From: Duganella radicis
GTDB taxonomy: Bacteria > Pseudomonadota > Gammaproteobacteria > Burkholderiales > Burkholderiaceae_D
DNA: 64,000 nucleotides
NCBI RefSeq assembly: GCF_009720825.1
Contig: NZ_WNKY01000020.1
Coordinates: 1-64,000 of the forward strand
Direction of reading: 5' to 3'
The notes beneath the pieces were generated by a model. It searched no databases. It worked only from the letters and a program-made list of their open reading frames with translations, and was not told the origin of the DNA. Below, in pieces: positions 36,993 through 45,012 of this stretch. A program made the translations under genes and the position numbers. The stretch's first letter is position 1. Every line of letters begins with the position of its first letter.

Positions 36993-38630
36993 TTATCCAA
37001 TCTTGCGAGCGGTGTTGATCACGTTGATGCCATTGAAGCGCGTGGTCGGCGAGCCGTGCGACACGGCGCTGACCTGGCTAGGCTGGCCTTTGCCGTCGAA
37101 GAAGGAGCCGCCCAGGCGCCAGTCGCGTTCATCGCACAGCGCCGTGCAGGCGTTCCAGAATTCCTGCGTGTTCGACTGGTAGGCCACGTCTTCCAGCTGG
37201 TTGACGATCTTGCCGTTCTTGATTTCGAAGTACAGCTGGCCGCCGAACTGGAAGTTGTAGCGCTGCTGGTCGATCGAGTACGAGCCGCGGCCAAGGATGT
37301 AAATGCCCTTCTTGATATCCTTGACCATGTCGTCCGGCGTCAGCTTCTTCTTGCCCGCTTCCAGCGAGACGTTGGGCATGCGCTGGAACTGCACGCTGCT
37401 CCAGCTGTCCGCATACGAGCAGCCGTGCGATTCTTTTTCGCCGATCATCGCCGCCTGGTCGCGCGTGGCCTGGTAGTTCACCAGCACGCCGTTGCGGATC
37501 AGGTCCCAGCGCCTGGACGCCACGCCTTCGTCGTCATAGCCGACCAGACCAAGCGACGTTGGCGTGGTCTTGTCGGCCACGATATTCACCAGGTCCGAGC
37601 CATACTTGAACGACTTGGTCTTCCACTTGTCCAGCGTGGCGAAGCTGGTGCCGGCGTAATTGGCCTCGTAGCCCAGCACGCGATCCAGCTCGGTGGCGTG
37701 GCCCACGGATTCGTGGATGGTCAGGAACAGGTGTTCCGGCGACAGCACCAGATCGTACTTGCCCGGTTCGACCGTCTTGGCGGTCAGCTTTTCCCTGGCC
37801 TGGCGGCCGGCCGCGCGCGCGTCCTCAATCAGGTCGTAAGCGCCTTTGTACAGCTTGGTGACGCCGCCGGCGGCCTTGATGCGGTTCTCCGCTTTGCAGT
37901 CGAAGAATTCATAGCCCATGCTGGACGGCGACGACAGGCCGTCGCGCGTGCGGAACTTGCCGCTGGCCTTGTCGACCGCGGTGGCGGTGAACGGCGACCA
38001 CAGACGGTGGATGTCCTGGTCGATGTAGGAGCCGTCGGTGGAAGCGAAGTACTTCTGCTGGTTCACCTGGAACAGCATGGAGCGCATGAAGTTGGCGCCC
38101 GCCTCCATGCCGGCCTTGTTGGCGGCGAGGAGCAGTTCGGCCTTCTCGGCGATGGGCACGGCGCGCCAGTCCTTCTTGAACGGGGTGGCCCATGCCACCT
38201 CGCCCACGCCCTTCACCGGCGCCAGCACCACCGGTTCGGTTTGCAGCCTGGCGTTGGCCTTGGCGATCGCCACCGCCTGGCGTGCGGCGTCGGCCACCGC
38301 GTCCAGCGTCATGACGTTGGTGGCGCAGAAGCCATAGGCGCCGTTGGCGATCACGCGCACGCCGACGCCGGAGGATTCGGTGTTGACGATGTTCTCCACG
38401 TTCAGGTCGCGCGTGGTGATGAATTGATTCAGATAGCGGCCGATGCGCACGTCGCAATACGTGGCACCGGCCTTGGTCGCCGCATTCATGGCGGCGTCGG
38501 CCAGCGACTTTTTGAATTGCACCGCCATCGGGTTGAGCAGCTCCTCAGCCGCGATGGCATTGCCGAAGACCGGCACCAGCAAGGCGCCGCCAGCGACGGC
38601 GCCTACTTTCAGGAATGAGCGGCGCTCCAT
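36993..38630 (-). CDS. TldD-family metallopeptidase with Tat signal, second copy
   Basis: The 545-residue protein has the TldD metal site HESVGHATELDR (His near residue 306; HExxxH), followed by GYEANYAGTSFATLDKW and GEKESHGCSYADSW. The N-terminus MERRSFLKVGAVAGGALLVP carries a twin-arginine motif (RRSFLK) and a hydrophobic stretch ending near FGNAIAAEE, so export in folded form is predicted. The E. coli enzyme, which matures microcin B17, is cytoplasmic. It is a close paralogue of 39989-41626 and pairs with the TldE that follows it. Confidence 0.9.
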   Translation of the reverse strand: MERRSFLKVGAVAGGALLVPVFGNAIAAEELLNPMAVQFKKSLADAAMNAATKAGATYCDVRIGRYLNQFITTRDLNVENIVNTESSGVGVRVIANGAYGFCATNVMTLDAVADAARQAVAIAKANARLQTEPVVLAPVKGVGEVAWATPFKKDWRAVPIAEKAELLLAANKAGMEAGANFMRSMLFQVNQQKYFASTDGSYIDQDIHRLWSPFTATAVDKASGKFRTRDGLSSPSSMGYEFFDCKAENRIKAAGGVTKLYKGAYDLIEDARAAGRQAREKLTAKTVEPGKYDLVLSPEHLFLTIHESVGHATELDRVLGYEANYAGTSFATLDKWKTKSFKYGSDLVNIVADKTTPTSLGLVGYDDEGVASRRWDLIRNGVLVNYQATRDQAAMIGEKESHGCSYADSWSSVQFQRMPNVSLEAGKKKLTPDDMVKDIKKGIYILGRGSYSIDQQRYNFQFGGQLYFEIKNGKIVNQLEDVAYQSNTQEFWNACTALCDERDWRLGGSFFDGKGQPSQVSAVSHGSPTTRFNGINVINTARKIG

Positions 38631-38632
38631 GA

Positions 38633-39970
38633 TTACACCGCGTCCGACAGGGAGGTGAAGTTGAAGTCGCGCACCTTCATGGCCGGGATCAGCAACTGGA
38701 ATTGCGACTCGTCGCCCGACAGGATTTCCGGCTTGCCGATTTCGTCGATGTTGTTCAGCATCGTCACCGGGCTTTCATTGAAGCGGAAGTTCTTGATCGG
38801 GTGCTTGATCTTGCCGTTCTCGATGTAGAAGGTGCCGTCTCGCGTCAAACCGGTCAGCAGCACCGATTGCGGGTCCACCATGCGGATGTACCAGGTGCGG
38901 GTCACCAGGATGCCCTTCTTGGTGTTGGCGATCAGCTCTTCGGTCGACTTGTTGGTGCCGGCCATGATGATATTGCCCGGCGTGCCGACGGCGCGCTGGC
39001 CCATCTTTTTGGCCCAGTACTGCGAGTAACCCAGCGAGGCGATCTTGCCGTTCTTGATGATGTCCTGGCGCTCGCGCGCCAGCATGCTCTGCGCGTCGAA
39101 CGGCAGCACGGCGACATCCTTGTCCCAAGGGTCGGCCCACACGTTCACCTGCTCATCGAACAGCTTTTCGCCCAGCCGATTGCCGCCGCCCTTCCTGGCC
39201 AGGAAGCTGCGGCCCTCGTCGGCCGAACGCGCGTCGAAGGCGTTGAACATATAGGCCAGCACGTCGGAGGTGGCGGCCGGCTCCAGGATCACGGTGTAGC
39301 GGCCCGGCTCCAGCGCCTTGGCGTCGACCGAACGCAGCGCCTTCTCGATAGCGACGTCCGACGCGGCGCGCGCGTCGAACTTGCTGGCGTCGCCCACGCT
39401 GCGCTTGACCCAGCCCGAACCGCGGCCATCTTCGGTGCGCACGGTCAGGGTGAAGTCCAGGCCCGTGTCCTGCTGGTAGCCGAACACGCCGTTGGAGTTG
39501 GCGATCGAGGTGAAGGAGGTGTTATCGGTGAAGAAGCCGGCCGCCACCAGCTTGTTCTTGCGCGAGTTCTCGATGCTGTAGGCCGCCACTTGCGCGCGGA
39601 ATTCAGGATCGATGTCGGCGGTCTTCTGGAAGAATGTCTGCGAGCCCTTGTACTCCTGTTTCGAAGGCGTCGGCATGAACTCCGGATTTTCCGGCGCCAG
39701 GCGCGCCAGGTCTTCGGCGCGGCGCAGGGCTTTTTCCAGCGACTTGTCGTCGAACTCATTGACGGTGGCCGTGCCCTGCTTCTTGCCGAAGGCGACCGAC
39801 ACCACCAGCTGGGTATCTTCAATCAGGCCGGCGGTGGACACGGCGTTGCGCGCGTAGCGGATATTGCCCTTGCGGCTGCCATTGATCGACACTTCGCATT
39901 GATCGGCCTTGGTCAGCGCCAGCACTTTGTCGCTGATACGCTTGGTGTCTTCTTGACTCAGGAATTTCAT
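38633..39970 (-). CDS. TldE/PmbA-family protein, first copy
   Basis: The 445-residue protein has the same markers as its paralogue at 35652: KGNIRYARNAVSTAGLIEDT and LTRDGTFYIENGKIKHPIKN, with no HExxxH. Length is identical, and the C-terminal VRDFNFTSLSDAV is shared. It lies 18 bases after tldD and two bases before the next tldD, so the two pairs are translated as D-E-D-E. No signal peptide is present. Confidence 0.88.
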   Translation of the reverse strand: MKFLSQEDTKRISDKVLALTKADQCEVSINGSRKGNIRYARNAVSTAGLIEDTQLVVSVAFGKKQGTATVNEFDDKSLEKALRRAEDLARLAPENPEFMPTPSKQEYKGSQTFFQKTADIDPEFRAQVAAYSIENSRKNKLVAAGFFTDNTSFTSIANSNGVFGYQQDTGLDFTLTVRTEDGRGSGWVKRSVGDASKFDARAASDVAIEKALRSVDAKALEPGRYTVILEPAATSDVLAYMFNAFDARSADEGRSFLARKGGGNRLGEKLFDEQVNVWADPWDKDVAVLPFDAQSMLARERQDIIKNGKIASLGYSQYWAKKMGQRAVGTPGNIIMAGTNKSTEELIANTKKGILVTRTWYIRMVDPQSVLLTGLTRDGTFYIENGKIKHPIKNFRFNESPVTMLNNIDEIGKPEILSGDESQFQLLIPAMKVRDFNFTSLSDAV

Positions 39971-39988
39971 CTTATCTCTCTCCAGGGC

Positions 39989-41626
39989 TTAGCCGATTTT
40001 GCGGGCGGTGTTGATCACGTTGATGCCGTTGAAGCGCGTGGTGGACGCGCCGTGCGAAACGATGGACACTTGCGGCGGCTGGCCCTTGCCGTCGAAGAAG
40101 GAGCCGCCCATGCGCCAATCGCGCTCGTCGCAGATGCCCAAGCAGGCATTCCAGAATTCCTGGGTGTTGGATTGGTAGGCCACGTCTTCCAGCTGCTGGC
40201 CGATCTTGCCGTTCTTGATTTCGTAGAACAGCTGGCCGCCGAACTGGAAGTTGTAGCGCTGCTGGTCGATCGAGAACGAACCGTCGCCCACGATGTAGAT
40301 GCCCTTCTTGACGTCCTTGATCATTTCGTCCGGCGTCATGCGCTTCTTGCCGGCCTTGAGCGAAACGTTGGGCATGCGCTGGAACTGCACATTGGCCCAG
40401 TTGTCCGCATACGAGCAGCCGTGCGATTCTTTTTCGCCGATGATGTGGGCCTGGTCGCGGGTGGCCTGGTAGTTGACCAGGATGCCGTCCTTGATGATGT
40501 CCCAGTTCTTGCACTTGACGCCTTCGTCGTCGTAGCCGACCGCGCCCAGCGAGCCGGGGGTGGTCTTGTCGGCCACGATGTTGACCAGCTCCGAGCCGTA
40601 CTTGAAGGACTTGGTCTGCCATTTATCGAGCGTGGCGAAGCTGGTGCCGGCGTAGTTGGCCTCGTAGCCCAGCACGCGATCCAGCTCGGTCGGGTGGCCC
40701 ACCGATTCGTGGATGGTCAGCCACAGGTGTTCCGGCGTCAGCACCAGGTCGTACTTGCCCGGTTCGACCGACTTGGCTTTCAGCTTGGCCTTGGCCTGCT
40801 TGCCGGCCAGGCGCGCGTCCTCGATCAGGTCGTACGATTTGGTGTACAGCGTGGTGACGCCGCCGGCCGCTTGCAGCTTGTGCTCGGGGCGCGCGTCCAG
40901 GTATTCATAGCCCATGCCGACCGGCGCCGACAGGCCCTGGCGGGTGCGGAACTTGTTTTCCTTCTTGTCGACGGCGGTGGCGAAGAACGGCATCCACAGG
41001 CGATGGATATCCTGGTCGATGTAGGAACCGTCGGTGGAGGCGAAGTACTTCTGCTGGTTGACCTGGAACAGCAGCGATTGCATGAAGCTGGCGCCGCCTT
41101 CCATGCCGGCCTTGTTGGCGGCGATCAGCAGGTCGGCCTTGTCCTTGATGGCGACCGTGCGCCAGTCCTTGACGATCGGCGTGGCCCACGCCACCTCGCC
41201 CACGCCCTTCACCGGCGCCAGGATCAGCGGTTCGGTTTGCAGCTTGGCGTTGGCCTTGGCGATGGCCACGGCCTGGCGCGCGGCGGCGGCCACGCCGTCC
41301 GGGGTCATGTCGTTGGTGGCGGCAAAGCCGTAGGCGCCGCCGGCGATCACGCGCACGCCGACGCCGGCCGATTCGGTGTTGACCACGTTCTCGACGTTGA
41401 GGTCGCGCGTGGTGAGGAACTGGTTCAGGTAGCGGCCGATGCGCACGTCGCAGTACGAGGCGCCCGCCTGCGTGGCCGCGCCCATGGCGGTATCGGCCAG
41501 CGCCTTCTTGAATTTCACATCCACCGGCTTGAGCAGTTCTTCCGCCGCGATCGCGCGGCCGAACGCGGGCAGCAGCATCGTGCCCAGAGCCAGACTACTG
41601 ATATTGAGGAATGCACGTCGTTCCAT
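39989..41626 (-). CDS. TldD-family metallopeptidase with Tat signal, first gene of the operon
   Basis: The 545-residue protein has HESVGHPTELDR (His near residue 305) and GEKESHGCSYADNW. The N-terminus MERRAFLNISSLALGTMLLP holds the twin-arginine motif RRAFLN, with a likely cleavage site near GRAIAAEE. ATG 41626 is chosen because the Tat signal starts there and GGAGA precedes it; the frame extends upstream to 41662 without support. A sigma-54 promoter lies about 100 bases upstream (41740-41725), so this is the promoter-proximal gene of a ten-gene operon that runs to 27962. Confidence 0.9.
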   Translation of the reverse strand: MERRAFLNISSLALGTMLLPAFGRAIAAEELLKPVDVKFKKALADTAMGAATQAGASYCDVRIGRYLNQFLTTRDLNVENVVNTESAGVGVRVIAGGAYGFAATNDMTPDGVAAAARQAVAIAKANAKLQTEPLILAPVKGVGEVAWATPIVKDWRTVAIKDKADLLIAANKAGMEGGASFMQSLLFQVNQQKYFASTDGSYIDQDIHRLWMPFFATAVDKKENKFRTRQGLSAPVGMGYEYLDARPEHKLQAAGGVTTLYTKSYDLIEDARLAGKQAKAKLKAKSVEPGKYDLVLTPEHLWLTIHESVGHPTELDRVLGYEANYAGTSFATLDKWQTKSFKYGSELVNIVADKTTPGSLGAVGYDDEGVKCKNWDIIKDGILVNYQATRDQAHIIGEKESHGCSYADNWANVQFQRMPNVSLKAGKKRMTPDEMIKDVKKGIYIVGDGSFSIDQQRYNFQFGGQLFYEIKNGKIGQQLEDVAYQSNTQEFWNACLGICDERDWRMGGSFFDGKGQPPQVSIVSHGASTTRFNGINVINTARKIG

Positions 41627-41724
41627 GTTCTCTCCAACGTTGTATGTGGGCCAGCCGCCCATGAGCTTCTTTTATATTGTTACTTTACGTTACATCAGAA
41701 TATCTGTTGCCGCCCGGAGCGGAT

Positions 41725-41740
41725 TGCAAAATGTATGCCA
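41725..41740 (-). promoter_or_regulatory. Sigma-54 promoter of the TldD/TldE-MoxR operon
   Basis: On the minus strand TGGCAT-ACATT-TTGCA (41740-41725) matches the -24/-12 consensus with one mismatch and exact ten-base GG-GC separation. Expected start near 41714, giving an 88-base leader before ATG 41626. Confidence 0.8.
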
Positions 41741-41779
41741 ACCAACAATGTTGTGCAAGTGCCTGTTTTTCGGGTGCGA

Positions 41780-41821
41780 GTGTCCGCTTCGGTGTCCGCG
41801 CGGTGTCCGCCGGGTGTCCGC
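41780..41821 (-). promoter_or_regulatory. Four tandem GCGGACAC elements, predicted activator (UAS) array
   Basis: GCGGACAC on the minus strand (GTGTCCGC on plus) begins at plus positions 41780, 41792, 41803 and 41814, at steps of 12, 11 and 11 bases, about one helical turn. The array centre is about 86 bases upstream of the expected start of the sigma-54 promoter. Motif, orientation and distance match the array at 6821-6862. Confidence 0.75.
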
Positions 41822-41916
41822 GCACAGGGCCGGTGCGTGGACGTTCATTTTGCTTGACCTCGTGACAAGCTTGGCCGATGATCGTCGCGCCCATCCAACA
41901 AAACAGGAGACTGTGC

Positions 41917-42729
41917 ATGAAACGATACGTACTGGCCGCACTGGCCACCACGATGATGTTCGGCGCGACCGGCGCCGTGCAGGCCGACGATGCGTTGAAG
42001 GCGGCCATCGCCGCCCCGTCGCGCACGCCGGACAATGTGAAGCGCGACGTTTACCGTCATCCGTATGAAACCCTGTCGTTCTTCGGCATCAAGCCGAACA
42101 TGACGGTGGTGGAACTGTCGCCGGGTGGCGGCTGGTACACCGAAATCCTGGCGCCCTACCTGCGTGCCAACGGCAAGCTGATCACCGGCGGCAGCGACCT
42201 GGCCTCGCCCAACGAGAACGAGCGCAAGAGCGCGGAGCGCTGGCTGGCGCGACTGAGCGCCAAGCCGGAGGTGTACAACAAGGTGGCCATCGGCGTGTTC
42301 TCGCCGGGCCGCAAATACGAACTGGCGCCGCCCAACAGCGTCGACATGGTGGTCACCTTCCGCAACATCCACAACTGGATTCCGCTCGGCCCGGAAAAGA
42401 TGAAGGACTTGTTCGGCAACCTGTACACGGTGCTGAAGCCGGGCGGGGTGCTGGGCATCGAGGAGCACCGCCTGCCGGTCGCGAAGGCCCAGGATGAGAA
42501 GGCCAGCACCGGCTATATGCACGAGCAGTACGTGATCAAGTTGGCGGAGGCGGCCGGCTTCAAGTTCGCCGGCAAGTCGGAGGTCAACGCCAATCCGAAA
42601 GACACGGCCGATCACAAGAACGGCGTGTGGGCGCTGCCGCCGACCTACACCAACGGCGATGAAGACCGCGCCAAATACCAGGCCATCGGCGAGAGCGACC
42701 GCATGACGCTCAAGTTCGTCAAGCCTTGA
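41917..42729 (+). CDS. Exported methyltransferase-like protein
   Basis: The 270-residue protein has a Sec signal (YVLAALATTMMFGATGAVQA, cleavage near residue 23) followed by a class-I methyltransferase fold: VVELSPGGGWYTEILAPYLR (motif I), VDMVVTFRNIHNW and LYTVLKPGGVLGIEEHR. This is the family of predicted exported methyltransferases seen in many proteobacteria. How it would obtain S-adenosylmethionine outside the cytoplasm is unclear. AGGAG precedes ATG 41917. It is divergent from the TldD/TldE operon, and the GTGTCCGC array lies between them. Its stop abuts that of the next gene in TGATCA. Confidence 0.8.
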   Translation: MKRYVLAALATTMMFGATGAVQADDALKAAIAAPSRTPDNVKRDVYRHPYETLSFFGIKPNMTVVELSPGGGWYTEILAPYLRANGKLITGGSDLASPNENERKSAERWLARLSAKPEVYNKVAIGVFSPGRKYELAPPNSVDMVVTFRNIHNWIPLGPEKMKDLFGNLYTVLKPGGVLGIEEHRLPVAKAQDEKASTGYMHEQYVIKLAEAAGFKFAGKSEVNANPKDTADHKNGVWALPPTYTNGDEDRAKYQAIGESDRMTLKFVKP

Positions 42730-44205
42730 TCAGAAACGCGTGAACTTGGTTTCGTCCGGCGCGCCGTCGGACGCCAGACCGATGTTGCGCGCCGGGCGGC
42801 TGCTGGCGGCGGGCTTGAGCAGCGCCGGCCGCCGCGCCGCCACCCGTGGCCCTTCGTCGGTCGCATACTGGCGGAACACCGCCATCAGGCGCCGCAGCTG
42901 ATCGGCCTGCGCGCTCATCTCTTCCGCCGTCGCCGCCAGCTCTTCCGAACTGGCCGCGTTCACCTGCGTGGTCTCGCTCAGCTGGACCACCGCGCTGTTG
43001 ATCTGCCGCACGCCGGAACTCTGCTCTTCCGAGGCCGCCGTGATCTCCTGCACCAGCTCCGAGGTCTTGCGGATGTTCGGCGCCAGCTGGTCGAACATGG
43101 CGCCGGCCTGCTCGGCCAGCTTGACGCTGTCGGCCGCCACTTCGCCGATTTCCTGCGCCGCCACCTGGCTGCGCTCGGCCAGCTTGCGCACCTCGGCCGC
43201 CACCACCGCGAAGCCCTTGCCATGCTCGCCCGCGCGCGCCGCCTCGATGGCCGCGTTCAGCGCCAGCAGATTGGTCTGGTAGGCGATATCGTCGATGATG
43301 CCGATCTTGCCGGCGATCTGCTTCATGGCCGAGGCGGTGTCCTTGACTACCTCACCGCCGCGCGCCGCGTCCAGCGCGGCTTGCGCCGCCATGCCGTCGG
43401 TGATCTTGGCGTTCTCGGTGTTCTGGGCGATCGACGCCGTCATCTGCTCGATCGAGGCGCTGGTTTCCTCCACCCCGGCGGCCTGCTCGCTGGCCGCCTG
43501 CGACAGCGACTGCGCGGTGGCGCTGACTTCCTGCGAGGCGCTGGACAGGCTGCTCACCACCAGCTGCACGTCGCGCACGATGCCCGACAGGCTGCGCGTC
43601 AGCCACACCGCCAGCACGCAGCCGAGGACGGCGATCACCACGTCCACGCCCAGTATCATTTGCTTGGCCGAATTGGCGACGTCCGACATGGCGTCCGATT
43701 CTTTTTTGGTCTCGGCGTCGTTCACCTTGAGCAGCTTGCGGAAGGCACCGGCGATGGCCTCGTCGGCGCCCTTGATGTTCTTGTCCATCTCCAGCGCCGT
43801 CATGCCCTTCTCGCGCATGGCTTCCAGTTCCGACATGCTGTGCTCATAGCTCTTGACGCCGGCCTGCACCTCGCCCAGCAGTGCCTGTTCCTCGGCCGAC
43901 AGCGGCCCGGCGTCGCGGTAGGCCGCCATCTCTTTGTCTATGACAGCCAGCTCGCTGCGGAACTGGGCATTGCTGTCCGCACCGCGCAGGATGTAATTCT
44001 TGAAGTGGCGCACCGCGCGCCCGTGGGCCGTCACGCCTTCCAGCACGGCGTTCTTGCGCGCCAGCGTGACGGTTTCAAAGTCCGTCCAGTGATCGTGCAG
44101 CGACGTCAGTTTCGCAAACGCGATCACGCCCAGCACCACCACCAGCAGCACAATGCCGCCAAAGCCGGCATGCAGCCGAGTCTCCATTTTCATTCGATTG
44201 AGCAT
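42730..44205 (-). CDS. Methyl-accepting chemotaxis protein with 4HB-type sensor
   Basis: The 491-residue receptor has a helix at residues 14-34 (GIVLLVVVLGVIAFA), a short periplasmic helical domain, a second helix near 190 (VVIAVLGCVLAVWLT) and a signalling domain with IAYQTNLLALNAAIEAARAG and MKQIAGKIGIIDD. The C-terminal DGAPDETKFTRF resembles the tails of the other cluster receptors and may tether CheR or CheB. AGGAGG precedes ATG 44205. It follows the binding-protein gene after 57 bases, so it may have its own promoter or be the end of the chemotaxis operon. Confidence 0.92.
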   Translation of the reverse strand: MLNRMKMETRLHAGFGGIVLLVVVLGVIAFAKLTSLHDHWTDFETVTLARKNAVLEGVTAHGRAVRHFKNYILRGADSNAQFRSELAVIDKEMAAYRDAGPLSAEEQALLGEVQAGVKSYEHSMSELEAMREKGMTALEMDKNIKGADEAIAGAFRKLLKVNDAETKKESDAMSDVANSAKQMILGVDVVIAVLGCVLAVWLTRSLSGIVRDVQLVVSSLSSASQEVSATAQSLSQAASEQAAGVEETSASIEQMTASIAQNTENAKITDGMAAQAALDAARGGEVVKDTASAMKQIAGKIGIIDDIAYQTNLLALNAAIEAARAGEHGKGFAVVAAEVRKLAERSQVAAQEIGEVAADSVKLAEQAGAMFDQLAPNIRKTSELVQEITAASEEQSSGVRQINSAVVQLSETTQVNAASSEELAATAEEMSAQADQLRRLMAVFRQYATDEGPRVAARRPALLKPAASSRPARNIGLASDGAPDETKFTRF

Positions 44206-44262
44206 GGCGAGTCCTCCTGCATGCCATTGTGAACCTTTATTGCGGCATAATTCTCACCAAAA

Positions 44263-45003
44263 CTAACGGTGCAGCCATTGCCTGGTCAGGCGCGCGAATG
44301 TGCCGTCCTGTTTCATGCTGTCGAGCGCATGGCGCCATGGCGCCAGCTGCGCTTCCGGTGTGTCTGGCGGGAAGGTCAGGTAGCTCTGGGTGCTCATCAG
44401 CGACAGCACCGGCACCACAGTACCCGGCGCCACCTTGGCCTGCGCCAGCAGGGCCGGCAACTGTTCGCTGTCGGTCACCATGGCCTGGCGGCGGCCGGCC
44501 AGCAGCATGGTCAACATGGTGCGCGAAGTGCCGACCGGCTCCAGATTGGTGAAGCCGGCCCGCTCCAGATATTCATAGGAATAGAAGGCGCGCGGCAGCA
44601 GGATGCCGTCCAGCTTGCGCGCATCGTCCAGCGTTTGCAGGCGCAGGCCGGTGCTGCGCAGCGCATACAGATAGGTGTGGGTTTCCATCACCGGCCCCAC
44701 CCACTTGAACAAAGCCTCGCGCGCGGGCGTGCGCTTGGGGCAGGCCAGCATCACGTTCTCGCCGGCCATGGCGGTGCGGTAGGCGCGCACCCAGGGCACC
44801 ACTTCAATCGGCGTGCGGTCGCCGATGCGGCGCTGGATTTCCTTGACGATTTCGGCGCAAAAGCCGGTGGTCACGCCATCGCGCACGAAGAACAGCGGCA
44901 CCGCATCCGAGCCGAGGATGCGCAACGGTCCGCGCGCCGCCGCAGGCCGCGGCGCCACCGATGTTGCCAGCAGCAAAGCCACGGCCCAGGTCTTCCAACC
45001 CAT
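44263..45003 (-). CDS. Periplasmic amino-acid-type binding protein (SBP family 3)
   Basis: The 246-residue protein has a signal peptide ending near PAAARG and a type-II binding-protein fold: VRDGVTTGFCAEIVKEIQRR, then VPWVRAYRTAMAGENVMLAC and PKRTPAREALFKWVGPV. It belongs to the solute-binding family 3 branch that lacks an ABC transporter next to it. It is encoded between two chemoreceptors, so it may present ligands to them. The start ATG 45003 follows GAGGA. Confidence 0.8.
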   Translation of the reverse strand: MGWKTWAVALLLATSVAPRPAAARGPLRILGSDAVPLFFVRDGVTTGFCAEIVKEIQRRIGDRTPIEVVPWVRAYRTAMAGENVMLACPKRTPAREALFKWVGPVMETHTYLYALRSTGLRLQTLDDARKLDGILLPRAFYSYEYLERAGFTNLEPVGTSRTMLTMLLAGRRQAMVTDSEQLPALLAQAKVAPGTVVPVLSLMSTQSYLTFPPDTPEAQLAPWRHALDSMKQDGTFARLTRQWLHR

Positions 45004-45012
45004 TACGCATCC

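Noticed and set aside
41838..41853. Possible sigma-54 promoter for the methyltransferase-like gene (TGGACG...TTTTGC, plus strand)
   Set aside because: The GG-to-GC separation is eleven bases instead of the required ten, and the -24 element is poor.
38702..41857. A very long plus-strand open frame (over 1000 codons) opposite the tldD/tldE genes
   Set aside because: It lies antisense to four well-supported genes, is rich in Arg/Val/His/Gln/Gly/Ala as expected from reversed high-GC codons, and shows no domain.
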